Shown piece by piece: positions 44,063 through 53,148 of a stretch of DNA of 64,000 nt. The DNA lies in assembly GCA_947259115.1 (NCBI GenBank), contig CAMYKS010000005.1:126410-190409 (forward strand), written 5' to 3'. The notes under the pieces are model-generated. The model worked only from the letters and a program-made list of their open reading frames with translations, had not been told where the DNA came from and did no database searches. This stretch comes from an uncultured Desulfobulbaceae bacterium (GTDB lineage Bacteria; Desulfobacterota; Desulfobulbia; Desulfobulbales; BM004). Position numbers and translations under genes: made by a program. How positions within the stretch are numbered: the stretch's first letter is position 1; every line of letters starts with the position of its first letter.

Positions 44063-44503
44063 TTAATGGGTTTCCATCCAGGGAGCTTTCCGAATTTGTT
44101 TTTTAAATTCTTCCAACCAAACAGTTTCTCTATGACGTATGAATGCTGATTTGATGGCCATTTTTAAATGCAGGGAATCAACGGGTTTAGGAAGGCTTGC
44201 TATCCCGTTGAGGGTCTGCAGGGCAATAAACGAGTCCTCATGGGCCGATGAGACGATAATGAACTGGGTGGAGGGTTTTATTTTGACAATCCTGTTGATT
44301 AAATCAATACCGGCAATGTCGGTTTCCATGATAACGTCCGTTAAAACAACGGCAATGTCCCGGTTGTTCTGGAATACCTCAAAAGCCTCTTTGCCGTTCA
44401 GAGCCGGCAGCACATGGTAATCTTTGCTCAGTATCCTCATGTATAAATTGAGCATGGCCTTTTCATCTTCAACAACGAGCAACGGCAATTTGTATTCATG
44501 CAT
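44063..44503 (-). CDS. Single-domain response regulator (receiver)
   Basis: A receiver domain with all key residues: LLVVEDEKAML (acidic pair), VVLTDVIMETD (phosphoacceptor Asp), IIVSSAH (Ser/Thr switch) and SLPKPVD (Lys). A short C-terminal helix follows but no DNA-binding or output domain. It would act through protein contact with a partner kinase or other protein. No kinase gene lies directly next to it; nearby signalling genes start 5 kb on. Confidence 0.85.
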   Translation of the reverse strand: MHEYKLPLLVVEDEKAMLNLYMRILSKDYHVLPALNGKEAFEVFQNNRDIAVVLTDVIMETDIAGIDLINRIVKIKPSTQFIIVSSAHEDSFIALQTLNGIASLPKPVDSLHLKMAIKSAFIRHRETVWLEEFKKQIRKAPWMETH

Positions 44504-45108
44504 GGCGGCTTCTCCTCGCGTTATTATTGGTACCTTCCCAAGGTTGGTGGTGCGGCCTAATCCTGTATTTTCTCACCCCTGTTCCTATACCTGACCAAAC
44601 CGTTTCCTTTTCCCTCCCCCTCCAATCCGGAAGGCATTGCTGGTTACTCCTCTGTTCTTAATGAGCCATTTCAGTGACTATTGAGTTTGCCGGACAACTA
44701 AATATTTCAATACTTTACACCTATTTCAAGCCAATCGGCGCTACCGCTCCTTGATCCGCCAGGTAATTGCTGTGACAGTATGACGATCATACAATTACCA
44801 GCACCTGATTTTATGCAATTCCCGTGCCTCTCATAGCGGGGTACAGGTTTGAAATTTCACTTGTGGTAACAGATGTGTATTTCGGGGACAGATGTGCAAT
44901 CTGTATGGGGGAAAATTATTTTTTAGCTGGATACCGGAGGCTGGAAACTGGAGGGTTCAAGGGGTCGAGGGGTCAAGGGTAGGGATAAAAGACTTGCTGG
45001 ATGGTTAAAACACATAAGACTAACCCAAAAAACAACCAAATAACCAGAAACCAAGACACCAAAACACCAAAAGCTAAACACTAAACACTTATTCCTGATT
45101 GCTGCTGG
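44504..45108. other. Gene-free stretch with repeats
   Basis: About 600 bp. It holds GGTAATTG...GTATG-ACGAT-CATAC-AATTACC (44762-44799, bulged hairpin), a tandem GGGACAGATGTG-type element (44873-44912), and short heptamer runs: GGGTCAA/GGGTCGA units at 44953-44980 and CTAAACA units at 45073-45088. I see no gene. Confidence 0.55.
44953..44980. repeat. Short tandem G-rich repeat
   Basis: Imperfect 7-8 base units of the kind GGGTTCAA, GGGGTCGA, GGGGTCAA. A related run lies on the far side of the following gene at 46765-46788. Confidence 0.5.
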
Positions 45109-46635
45109 TTAAATTATCAACTGCCCGAATTCTGATGCCACAAGATCCTGCAGGGAGGAAACCGCCTTAAAGGCGTGGCGCAGCATTTCCTTGTCGCGGG
45201 GCGAGAGTATCCCGGGATCAATGTAGGTATCGATCTTTTCGCCTTTGGCAGCTTTGGACACCTGGGATTTCAGGGCATAATGCAGCAGCACCTGGTAGGC
45301 GGATTCGAAATATTCTCCGTCATTTGGGTGGATAAAACCTTTATTAACAAGCTTGGCTATCCTTTTCAGGGTCCCAGTTTCCCGTATATGATTCTTGAGG
45401 GCAAGAATACGGATTGCCTCCACCACAAAGATCAGTCCACTGCGTTTTACATCAAGTTGGCCGCGATGATCGCCACCCTTTTCCGTCAGAAAACGTCCCA
45501 GAAAACCGAGGGGAACCCGGTGCCCGCCTTCTTCCTCGTGCAGGACCCGAAAGACCTCATGGTGTTTGGCCAGTTCGCCAAAGGCATAGTTGTTGAGTTC
45601 CTTGAACAGGTCAATATCACCGGCAATGGGTGCCGCATCAAAAAGGACCGTTACAAAGCGGCCCATCTCGCGCACCTGGCCCTCAAACCAGTACCGTATC
45701 TGCTGTTTCCACTCTGTCAGGCTTTTGCGCCAGATCGGATTGCATGACATGATATAGCCGGGGCACCACTCAAAGCCGATTTCATCAAGGTACTCGGAAA
45801 ACCTGACGCTCAGGTCAATATAGTACTGGTCGTACTGGAAGTTCCCTTCGTTGTCGGCAATGATTATGCCGTGATCCTGGTCCGGGGTCAGCAGGTTTTC
45901 CAGACGGCCATGGCTGCCGGTAACATACAGGCAATACGGCGCCGGCGGTTCACCCAATCCCTCAGCGGCCAACTTTAAGGCCTGGCGGTGGATGTCGCGA
46001 TTGATCAGCGAGATCATGGCGACAATGTCATAGGCCAGCCTGCCCAACCTGCCCGACCGCAGCCTTTCCTCTGCCATTCCAGGCAGTTTATTCTTGATCG
46101 CCTTCAAGGTTGCAACATCGGTGGCATCCTTTATCCCTTCAATGAGGGTTAACGGTTCAGGATACCGCAGCTTGAGGAGCTGCCGCAGGGTGACAATGCC
46201 GGCCAGCCTGTCCTTTTCAACCAGCGGCAGGTGCTTGACGCCGCTTTCATGCAGTACAGACAGAGCCCGGTAGATCGTATTGTCAGGGTGCAGGATGATC
46301 GTATCGCGGGTCATGACCTTGGAAACCGGAGTGATTTCAGGATCAATACTGTCAACAGTTACCACCCGCTGCATGATATCCCTTTCGGTCAGGATGCCGA
46401 CCGGATGAGCCTCATGGTCAACCACGATGATGCTTGATACCTGCTGGTCGGCCATACGCTTGAAAATGTTTTTCAAGGTGTCATCGGGCTTGCAGGTAAG
46501 CACATCAGTTGCCATGACGGAGCGCAGGTTCTCGCGGTATGGGAATGATTCGACCTGTTTAAGGCTCTCCCGTGTTTCCTGGAGTCTCTTTAAGGAATCA
46601 ACGTCTACTTCTGCACGTCTTATATTAGTATTCAT
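45109..46635 (-). CDS. CBS pair plus DUF294 putative nucleotidyltransferase
   Basis: A cytoplasmic signalling protein: a CBS pair (VMATDVLTCKPDDTL, GILTERDIMQRVV, VMTRDTIILHPDNTI, GIVTLRQLL) followed by the DUF294 nucleotidyltransferase-like domain (YVTGSHGRLENLLTPDQDHGIIIAD, which holds the GSxGR and DxD-type residues) and the DUF294 C-terminal helices (FVVEAIRILALKN, HYALKSQVS). The CBS pair should bind an adenyl nucleotide. In many proteobacteria these proteins are encoded next to acs and a symporter, as here. It lacks the cNMP-binding domain of its paralogue at 60098-61981. Confidence 0.85.
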   Translation of the reverse strand: MNTNIRRAEVDVDSLKRLQETRESLKQVESFPYRENLRSVMATDVLTCKPDDTLKNIFKRMADQQVSSIIVVDHEAHPVGILTERDIMQRVVTVDSIDPEITPVSKVMTRDTIILHPDNTIYRALSVLHESGVKHLPLVEKDRLAGIVTLRQLLKLRYPEPLTLIEGIKDATDVATLKAIKNKLPGMAEERLRSGRLGRLAYDIVAMISLINRDIHRQALKLAAEGLGEPPAPYCLYVTGSHGRLENLLTPDQDHGIIIADNEGNFQYDQYYIDLSVRFSEYLDEIGFEWCPGYIMSCNPIWRKSLTEWKQQIRYWFEGQVREMGRFVTVLFDAAPIAGDIDLFKELNNYAFGELAKHHEVFRVLHEEEGGHRVPLGFLGRFLTEKGGDHRGQLDVKRSGLIFVVEAIRILALKNHIRETGTLKRIAKLVNKGFIHPNDGEYFESAYQVLLHYALKSQVSKAAKGEKIDTYIDPGILSPRDKEMLRHAFKAVSSLQDLVASEFGQLII

Positions 46636-46725
46636 GTCACAACCTTATCATATGGGCACCATGCGATAACTTCCATTGGCACAATAATATAATCATGCAA
46701 AGACAACAATGTGTTTGTAGAGTGA

Positions 46726-46858
46726 GGCTGAAGGCTAAAGGTTAAAGGCTGAAGGTTTCAAGGTTTCAAGGGGCCAAGGGGTCGAGGGGAAAAGGATTAA
46801 TAGTCTGGGAAAATAGGTGGCACTGGCGCTAAATACTAAATACTGAAGTCTGGAGTAA
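46726..46858. repeat. Heptamer/octamer tandem repeat cluster
   Basis: GGCTGAA, GGCTAAA, GGTTAAA, GGCTGAA, then octamers GGTTTCAA x 2, GGGGCCAA, GGGGTCGA (46726-46788), and later CTAAATA x 2, CTGAAGT, CTGGAGT (46829-46858). Each unit follows from the last with small changes. It is the largest run of this type in the window and lies between the DUF294 gene and acs. Confidence 0.65.
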
Positions 46859-46884
46859 AGTATTGCAGCCAATTTACAATACCA

Positions 46885-46923
46885 TAAAAAAACGCAGGAT
46901 CCCTCGCCGAAGGAACCCTGCGC
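46885..46923 (-). terminator. Rho-independent terminator of acs
   Basis: On the minus strand CGCAGGGTTCC pairs with GGATCCTGCG (small mismatches), with an 8-9 base loop, followed by seven T residues. It lies about 40 bp after the acs stop. Confidence 0.85.
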
Positions 46924-46962
46924 TATTTTTGGTCAGGTGAAGGGGGATTGGTCTATAATAGC

Positions 46963-48999
46963 TTATTCACCCTGGACCATTTTTTTGATTTCATCAACTA
47001 TTTCCGGGTTAGCCAGTGTCATAATGTTACCCACATCTCCTTTATTGGAGATAGCACCGAGCACCCGCCGCATGATCTTGCCGGAACGGGTCTTGGGCAT
47101 GTCAGGCACAAGCCATACCTTGCGTGGCCTGGCAATCTTGCCGATATCAGAACAAATCCTGTCGGAAACCTTTTTGGCCAGTTCTGGAGTGGCTTCAATC
47201 CCGGGCCTTAGAGAAACATAGAGATCCGGCTCCTTGCCCTTGACTTCATGGGCCACCGGCACAACGGCAGCTTCGGCAACCTCATCACAATTAAGCGCTG
47301 CGGATTCGATTTCCTTGGTGCCGAGCCTATGACCTGAGACGTTGATAACGTCATCGATACGGCCGAGAATACGGAAATAACCGTCAGCAGCTACAACCGC
47401 TGCATCACCTGCGAGGTATGGCCAGTCGCGCCAATCTTTGCTGTTCCTGTCCTTGCAGTATTGTCCGTAATAGGCGTCAATATACCGCTCACGGTTGCCA
47501 TAGACAGTCTGGAAGCCGCCGGGCCATGGGTTCTTAATGCAGATGTTGCCTGCCTTGCCTTCGCCCGGCATAATCTCTTTACCGTCCTCATCCAGGACAA
47601 GGGGATGGATTCCGGGTGCGCCCGGGCCGGCACTGCCCGGCTTCATTGGAGAAATGCCGGGAAGAGTACAGCAAAGGAAACCGCCGGTCTCCGTCTGCCA
47701 CCAGGTGTCGACCACAACCGCTTTGCCTTTGCCGATGGTCTCATGGTACCATTTCCAGACTGCGGGTTCGATGGGTTCGCCCACCGTGGTCATATGCTTG
47801 AAGTTATAGTTATACTTGGCAGGCTCATCCGGTCCGATCTTGCGCAGGGCCCTGATGACCGTCGGTGCCGTGTGGAAGATATTGATGTCCAGTTCTTCGG
47901 CGATGCGCCAGCAGCGGCCGGCATCCGGATAATTCGGCACACCTTCATAGACTACTGAAGAGGCACAGATGGAAAGCGGGCCGTAAACGATGTAGGAATG
48001 GCCGGTGATCCAGCCGATGTCCGCCATACACCAGTACACGTCTTCCGGATGGATATCCTGGATGTACTTTGAGGTGCCTGCAGCATAGGACAGGTAGCCG
48101 CCGGTGGAATGCTGGCAGCCCTTGGGCTTGCCGGTAGTACCGCTGGTATACATCAGGAACAGCGGGGCCTCGGCCGGCATTGAAACCGGATCCACCTTGA
48201 CTCTTTTATAGCCCTTCAACACTTCATTCATGGAGTAGTCACGGCCATCTACCAGGGCTGATGAGCTGGAGTATTTTTCGGGATGCCGCTGCCAGACCAG
48301 AACCTTCTCAATTGTGTGGCCCTCTTTAATGCTGATATCGTAGGCTTCGTCAGCGTTGGCCTTGTGGTCGATCCATTTGCCGCCGCGGTAGTAGCCGTCG
48401 ATGGTAATCAGCACGCGGCTCTTGGAGTCAACAGCACGGTCGGCGCAGGCCGAGGGGCTGAAGCCACCAAAAACAACCGAATGGATAACACCGAGCCTGG
48501 CCAGTGCCAGCATGGTGATAGGCAGTTCTGCGGTCATGGGCAGATGCAGGGTAGCCCTATCTCCTGCTTTCAGGCCACAGAAGTCACGCAATACTGCGGC
48601 AACCTCGTTCACCCTGGTATAAAGCTCCTGATAGGTGATGTGCTCAATCCGCTCATCTTCTGAGTCAGGCACAAAGTGGATCGCTGTTTTATTTTTGTTC
48701 TTGGCCAGGTGCCGGTCAATACAGTTGTAGCTAACATTGAGCTTGCCGCCGACAAACCATTTCCACAGAGGGGCATCGCTGGTATCTAGGACGGTATGCC
48801 ATTTCTCATCCCAGTCCAGCAGGTCCGCATATTCTGTGAAGCAATCCGGGAAGTTGTCCAGGCTGAACCTGTCATAAATTGACTTGTCATTTACGTTCGC
48901 TTGGGCTACGAACTCGTCGGAAGGATAATAATAATCTTCTTCCTGCCAGTGTACCGCAATTTGAGATTCTGATACTTCCATTTCATCTTTTTCGCTCAT
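46963..48999 (-). CDS. acs: Acetyl-CoA synthetase
   Basis: Makes acetyl-CoA from acetate, ATP and CoA via acetyl-AMP. The adenylate-forming motifs are intact: LMYTSGTTGKPKGC (P-loop), VDTWWQTETGGFL, YFRILGRIDDVINVSGHRLG (hinge) and KTRSGKIMRR with the catalytic Lys that can be acetylated. 678 residues is a little longer than the usual 650. A plain promoter region with repeats (49109-49154) lies upstream and a terminator downstream, so it is its own unit or the last of the symporter run. Confidence 0.96.
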   Translation of the reverse strand: MSEKDEMEVSESQIAVHWQEEDYYYPSDEFVAQANVNDKSIYDRFSLDNFPDCFTEYADLLDWDEKWHTVLDTSDAPLWKWFVGGKLNVSYNCIDRHLAKNKNKTAIHFVPDSEDERIEHITYQELYTRVNEVAAVLRDFCGLKAGDRATLHLPMTAELPITMLALARLGVIHSVVFGGFSPSACADRAVDSKSRVLITIDGYYRGGKWIDHKANADEAYDISIKEGHTIEKVLVWQRHPEKYSSSSALVDGRDYSMNEVLKGYKRVKVDPVSMPAEAPLFLMYTSGTTGKPKGCQHSTGGYLSYAAGTSKYIQDIHPEDVYWCMADIGWITGHSYIVYGPLSICASSVVYEGVPNYPDAGRCWRIAEELDINIFHTAPTVIRALRKIGPDEPAKYNYNFKHMTTVGEPIEPAVWKWYHETIGKGKAVVVDTWWQTETGGFLCCTLPGISPMKPGSAGPGAPGIHPLVLDEDGKEIMPGEGKAGNICIKNPWPGGFQTVYGNRERYIDAYYGQYCKDRNSKDWRDWPYLAGDAAVVAADGYFRILGRIDDVINVSGHRLGTKEIESAALNCDEVAEAAVVPVAHEVKGKEPDLYVSLRPGIEATPELAKKVSDRICSDIGKIARPRKVWLVPDMPKTRSGKIMRRVLGAISNKGDVGNIMTLANPEIVDEIKKMVQGE

Positions 49000-49108
49000 G
49001 GGTCTTACTCCTTCACAAAATAAAGATTAATACTTTGGGGCTTTGCCGCCATCCTCAACCTTGAAAATTTCTTGTAATTGAACAGATAACAGAATAGAAA
49101 TATATTTG

Positions 49109-49154
49109 CTAGGTAAAAACACCTATAATTGTATTTTTACTAGGTAAAAACACC
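49109..49154 (-). promoter_or_regulatory. Direct repeat and palindrome in the acs upstream region
   Basis: Two exact 15-bp copies of CTAGGTAAAAACACC at 49109-49123 and 49140-49154, 31 bp apart (about three helix turns). The second copy lies in a palindrome TTTTTAC-TAG-GTAAAAA (49134-49150). The half-site TACCTAG on the minus strand resembles the heptamers bound by NarL-family regulators, and such a gene lies at 52487. Confidence 0.6.
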
Positions 49155-49158
49155 CACG

Positions 49159-49746
49159 TCAATCATCAATTTTATACATTTGCTGTTTTTCGTCCAATTC
49201 CGGAACTTTCAGCAGTCTTTCCTCCTCGGGTTTGGCAAGTTCCGCCTCAAGGTAGGCAGCCCTGTCCTTAATGCTTGGCGGCTTTTCATCAATGTTGCGC
49301 ATAAAGCGCCAAAGAAAACCGGGCCCCTCGAGAATCTCAGGATCCAGTTCTATTGATTTATTGTAATCAGCAAGCGCCTTTTCGTGCTCGCCCAAGCGGT
49401 CATATAGTATACCGCGGTTAGCATAAGCTGCCGCCAACTCCGGATTTCTTTCAATTACAAAGTTGAACTCCTGCATGGCTTCGCTATCTTTTCCTGTCTG
49501 CACATAGGTTAAGGCGAGACCAAGATGGGCCATGATGTGATCAGGATTCTTCTGCAAAGCTTCTGAAAATTCTTTATTCGCCTCTTCGTAAAAACCGTCT
49601 TCGAGACGATAGTTTCCAGCCCTGACATTAATATCGCCTGGGTTTTTTTCAACTCCAGTGCGCCAATAAACAACTAACCCTGTTAATACCAGAAACACAG
49701 CAATATAAGGAATGGCTCTTTTATCGAATTTTATTGTATTGCCCAT
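49159..49746 (-). CDS. Membrane-anchored TPR-repeat protein
   Basis: The 195-residue product has an N-terminal membrane helix (AIPYIAVFLVLTGLVVYW) followed by about three TPR units (EEANKEFSEALQKNPDHIMAHLGLAL, AMQEFNFVIERNPELAAAYANRG, HEKALADYNKSIELDP; each split by a few residues). TPR folds bind other proteins. The C-terminal 50 residues are charged (KPEEERLLKV). It lies between the two-helix small gene (10 bp apart) and acs. The role is probably assembly or signalling at the membrane; not known. Confidence 0.75.
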   Translation of the reverse strand: MGNTIKFDKRAIPYIAVFLVLTGLVVYWRTGVEKNPGDINVRAGNYRLEDGFYEEANKEFSEALQKNPDHIMAHLGLALTYVQTGKDSEAMQEFNFVIERNPELAAAYANRGILYDRLGEHEKALADYNKSIELDPEILEGPGFLWRFMRNIDEKPPSIKDRAAYLEAELAKPEEERLLKVPELDEKQQMYKIDD

Positions 49747-49756
49747 TGAGTTTTCA

Positions 49757-49996
49757 CTATGATGGAAAAAACTGCACTATCATGAATTTGTTGTAGAAAA
49801 AGGCAAAGGTCACGGAAATAATGGCAGCAATTATATTTACCTTTTTTCTCAGTGCCAGCACTTCTTCCTCAGTCACCGCCCGCTTGTTTTTGTTCTGGAT
49901 TCGATTGATGTTGATTGCCATCAACAATTTCCGCACAGGAAAAAACAAAACGGCTGCAAAGACAAACGACGTGATTCCATACCAGAAAGTTATCAT
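49757..49996 (-). CDS. Small two-helix membrane protein of unknown function
   Basis: A 79-residue protein with two membrane helices (about 3-20 and 53-76) joined by a charged linker with NRIQNKNKRAVTEEEVLALRKK. It is not a DUF485 or DUF4212 subunit of a symporter as far as I can see. I use the ATG at 49996; the longer frame runs back into the terminator of the symporter gene. It lies 10 bp before the TPR gene. Confidence 0.5.
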   Translation of the reverse strand: MITFWYGITSFVFAAVLFFPVRKLLMAININRIQNKNKRAVTEEEVLALRKKVNIIAAIISVTFAFFYNKFMIVQFFPS

Positions 49997-50002
49997 AAGA
50001 TT

Positions 50003-50053
50003 AAAAAAAGGGACTCCGGACTCCAGGCAAAAGCCTGTTGTCACGGAGTCCCT
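50003..50053 (-). terminator. Rho-independent terminator of the symporter gene
   Basis: On the minus strand GGGACTCCG pairs with CGGAGTCCC (9 bp), followed by seven T residues. It lies between the symporter stop at 50074 and the small membrane gene, so most transcripts should stop here. Confidence 0.88.
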
Positions 50054-50073
50054 GTAAAGTTAAGGGTTAACGG

Positions 50074-52056
50074 TTACGGTTTATCTGTATCAAGCCTTGC
50101 TGCTTTAACATCACCGATATCCTCAACAAGAGCGACGATGTCTTTATCCGGCATTGTGGACATTTGCATATGGTATGCCAACAGCCACATCATGCAGACA
50201 CCGAGGAACCACCAGATGATCTGCCATACCCAGATGGATGGCATGCCGAAGATCCAGGTCGTGGCATCATTGGGATTACCGAAGATGGTGTTACCGATAA
50301 CAGCGCCCGGTCCGATTGCAAAGATGAACCAAACGATGGTGACGATCCAGGCCAGGGGCTTCAGTCCCTGCTTGGCAGCAGGTACAGAGGCTACTTCACC
50401 AAGGAAGTCATGGAACTTCTGCTTGTGTGCCCTGTTATCGCCGCCCTGCGTCATTGCAGAGATAATAATGGCTGGCCCAGCGTTAAATAAAATACCCCAC
50501 CAGGCTGAATGCATTGTCAATGGCCAGCGGCCCCAGGCAGTAATACCAAACCATTTCACACCGATGGACTCAGTCATCATTACTGCGATAAGACCGAGGA
50601 TAAGACCGACTGTGATACCCTGGCGTGTAAGCCATGGTACATAGATGACACCTACGATGGCAGGCCACATCTGGAAGCCGAAAGCAACAGCCAGACCGCC
50701 CAGGAGAACAAGGGCATCCTTGGAAGTGGTGGCAACTACCAGAGCAAGACCACAGATAATAACAACGCCGAGACGACCGAACAGTTTCTGGGTAGCATGA
50801 CCTGCTTCAGGGTTGATGTAGCGCTTGTAAAGATCCCTGGTCAGCATACCGCCGGCTGTTGACATGTAGGCAGCACCGGTTGACTGCATGGCAGCCAGAG
50901 CACAAACTGCCAGCAGGCCGACAAGCCAGGGAGCCGTGTCAGCCAAGAGATGGATCAGTGCAGGAACGAGCATTCCCTGCTTGCCCGGCGTTTCCATGAT
51001 GTTTCCGCCGATCTGCAATACATCCTTGGCAATACCTGCTGTCAAAGCATTTGCGTCAGCACCGATAAGGTGAGCGCCAAGACCCTGGATAGCGGTAAAG
51101 AAAATAAGGATGAAGCCGATGCCGGCTGAAGATGCCCAAACCTGCTGCGGAGCAAAAGGTCTGGGGTTCTTGTTGGCAAATGACCACATGGTGAATGCCG
51201 GGGATGACTGAATACCCATGAGGGCAAACATGTAGGTCAGACACATGATGCCTGTCCAGGCGCCACCTTGTGCTGAAGGCCCGGATTTAACAAACTGGAT
51301 AACACCCGGGATGGCCGTGTAATGACTGAAGCCGTCAGGTGTCCTCTTAGGATCAATTGCTGTACCCAGAGCCGGAATAATTTCCGGTGATGTCAGTTTA
51401 GCGATACCTTCCTGCAGGGCAGTCCAACCGCCAACGGCGTTCAGGGCAATCACACCGATGACGGCAATACCAAAGGCCAGCAGGAGGCATTGCAGGGTAT
51501 CAACGTAGGCCACAGCCCGTAGACCACCGGATGCCACGTAGATGATAACGACGATGGACAGCATCCACATGCCTGCCTCTACGCCCAGCATACCATCGGT
51601 CAGTACGTTGAACAGAAAGCCGGAAGCCCTGAGCTGTACACCGAGATAGGGTACAGAGAAGATCATGGCAACAATAACGGTGAGGATCCGGATGGCCTCT
51701 GAACCGTAATAGTCTGCAAACATCTCGCCGGGTGTTACAAAGCCGAAACGTTTACCGATGATCCACTGGCGTTTAAGGAGAATTACGCCTGTGAAAGGAA
51801 TCGTGATGGCATAAAACGATGCATAGGCATACTGGAAACCATCACGGTAGACAAGTCCCGGATGGCCCATGAAGGTCCAGCCGGAGAAACTTGTTGCAGT
51901 AGCAGCCAAAACGAAAACCCAGATTGGGATCGTACGGCCTGCGATAAAGTAATCTGATGCTGTCTTAGCCGACCTGGCTCCTTTAATCCCCCAAAAAATA
52001 CAGTAGGACCAGTATGCGGCGACAAAAATAAATAACCAAACAGTTGCTGTAGTCAA
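50074..52056 (-). CDS. Sodium:solute symporter (SSS family, acetate/organic acid type)
   Basis: A 660-residue SSS transporter with about 13 membrane helices and the sodium-site pattern in helix 1 and 8: AGRTIPIWVFVLAATATSFSGW, GVQLRASGFLF, LAAMQSTGAAYMSTAGGML and ALVLLGGLAVAFGFQMWP. It probably brings in acetate or another short organic acid, or an amino acid, because acs and the sensors lie beside it. The frame opens at a TTG at 52074, but AAGGAGGGG lies inside that stretch as the ribosome-binding site, so the real start is the TTG at 52056. It is followed by a strong terminator. Confidence 0.85.
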   Translation of the reverse strand: MTTATVWLFIFVAAYWSYCIFWGIKGARSAKTASDYFIAGRTIPIWVFVLAATATSFSGWTFMGHPGLVYRDGFQYAYASFYAITIPFTGVILLKRQWIIGKRFGFVTPGEMFADYYGSEAIRILTVIVAMIFSVPYLGVQLRASGFLFNVLTDGMLGVEAGMWMLSIVVIIYVASGGLRAVAYVDTLQCLLLAFGIAVIGVIALNAVGGWTALQEGIAKLTSPEIIPALGTAIDPKRTPDGFSHYTAIPGVIQFVKSGPSAQGGAWTGIMCLTYMFALMGIQSSPAFTMWSFANKNPRPFAPQQVWASSAGIGFILIFFTAIQGLGAHLIGADANALTAGIAKDVLQIGGNIMETPGKQGMLVPALIHLLADTAPWLVGLLAVCALAAMQSTGAAYMSTAGGMLTRDLYKRYINPEAGHATQKLFGRLGVVIICGLALVVATTSKDALVLLGGLAVAFGFQMWPAIVGVIYVPWLTRQGITVGLILGLIAVMMTESIGVKWFGITAWGRWPLTMHSAWWGILFNAGPAIIISAMTQGGDNRAHKQKFHDFLGEVASVPAAKQGLKPLAWIVTIVWFIFAIGPGAVIGNTIFGNPNDATTWIFGMPSIWVWQIIWWFLGVCMMWLLAYHMQMSTMPDKDIVALVEDIGDVKAARLDTDKP

Positions 52057-52486
52057 AGCTCCCCTCCTTATCAATCATAAGTTGAGTGTAGATTTCATTT
52101 ACTGCTGCAGCAGGGCGTCTCGCTTGCATCACCTCCTTTTGGACTGTGGGCCCGCCACCAACAATACCTTAATTTCTTTTTGAAATTATTAGTTTTTCTC
52201 CCCAAGTAAACAGTTAAATTAATGGTGCCATATCTACCACATTGTTACACCTTGAGCAAGGTTTCCCGCTCCGGCCCAATGTGCCACAATGCAGCATGTT
52301 ATCCATGCGATTTTTGCATAACATATTAAAGTGTTAGGTTGAAGGCCATTAAACAAAAAAGCACAGAAAAGGACTATCGGGGATTCTCTGATTTTGCACT
52401 TCGCAAAACCTTATATTCTTTTGCAGAATTTTGTTTTTAGTGCAGCAGCCACCAAATAGCACTGGGGGTTGTTACACTGAGGATTG
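52057..52486. other. Upstream region of the symporter gene
   Basis: About 430 bp. It contains TAATTTC-TTTTT-GAAATTA (52170-52188), an inverted repeat with 7-bp arms, and ATGTTAT...ATAACAT near 52298-52326. These are operator candidates for the NarL-type regulator gene that ends at 52487. I see no gene. Confidence 0.45.
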
Positions 52487-53140
52487 TTATTCTATGGATG
52501 TGAGCCCTTCCCTGATGGCATACTTTGTCAGGTCGGCAATGGTGTGCAGGTCAAGCTTTTTCATGATCTGCCTGCGGTGGGTTTCAATGGTTTTTATGCT
52601 GACGTAGAGGTGGGAGGCAATCTGTTTTGTGGACCAGCCTTCGGCAATGAGCTGTAAAACTTCCCTTTCCCTGGCACTCAAAAGAGATGTAGGTGTAGCA
52701 ACTTTTTCTGACGAAGCCCCCAGTAGAAAATCATCTATGACAACGCCGGTTATCTCGGGACTTAAATATTTTTTGCCGTCTGCCACCTGAAAAATTGCAT
52801 TGGCAAGTTCCTGGGAGGCGCAATCTTTCAGGAGGTACCCCGAGGCCCCGGCCTGCAGCATTCCCATGACAAAGCGTTTGTCGGAGTGCATGGACAGGGC
52901 AATCACCCTGGTATCCGGCAGGCTTGCCACTATTTGTTTGGTGGCTTCAATACCGTTGAGATCGGGCATGGATACATCCATTACAACCACATCGGGTTTA
53001 TTGTCCATGGCACACTGCACAGCCTTTCTGCCGTTCTCCGCCTCGGCGACAACTTCAATATCTGTCTGCTTTTCCAGCAGGGAGCGCAGACCGGCCAGCA
53101 TTATTTTATGATCGTCTGCGATGAGAACACGAATACCCAT
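52487..53140 (-). CDS. NarL/LuxR-family response regulator
   Basis: A receiver domain (RVLIADDHKIML, phosphoacceptor VVVMDVSMPDLNG, Thr/Ser at VIALSMH, Lys in LLKDCASQEL) and a LuxR-type helix-turn-helix (LLSAREREVLQLIAEGWSTKQIASHLYVSIKTIETHR, split). It overlaps the kinase gene before it by a few bases. It probably controls the symporter and acs, which lie downstream on the same strand; in gammaproteobacteria a NarL-type regulator (ErdR/AgmR) does the same job. I use the ATG at 53140; a TTG at 53152 is the other choice. Confidence 0.92.
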   Translation of the reverse strand: MGIRVLIADDHKIMLAGLRSLLEKQTDIEVVAEAENGRKAVQCAMDNKPDVVVMDVSMPDLNGIEATKQIVASLPDTRVIALSMHSDKRFVMGMLQAGASGYLLKDCASQELANAIFQVADGKKYLSPEITGVVIDDFLLGASSEKVATPTSLLSAREREVLQLIAEGWSTKQIASHLYVSIKTIETHRRQIMKKLDLHTIADLTKYAIREGLTSIE

Positions 53141-53148
53141 TTTATTTC

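Noticed and set aside
44762..44799. Bulged hairpin as a possible attachment site or riboswitch
   Set aside because: Only one copy, no T-run, no neighbouring integrase and no match to a riboswitch form I know.
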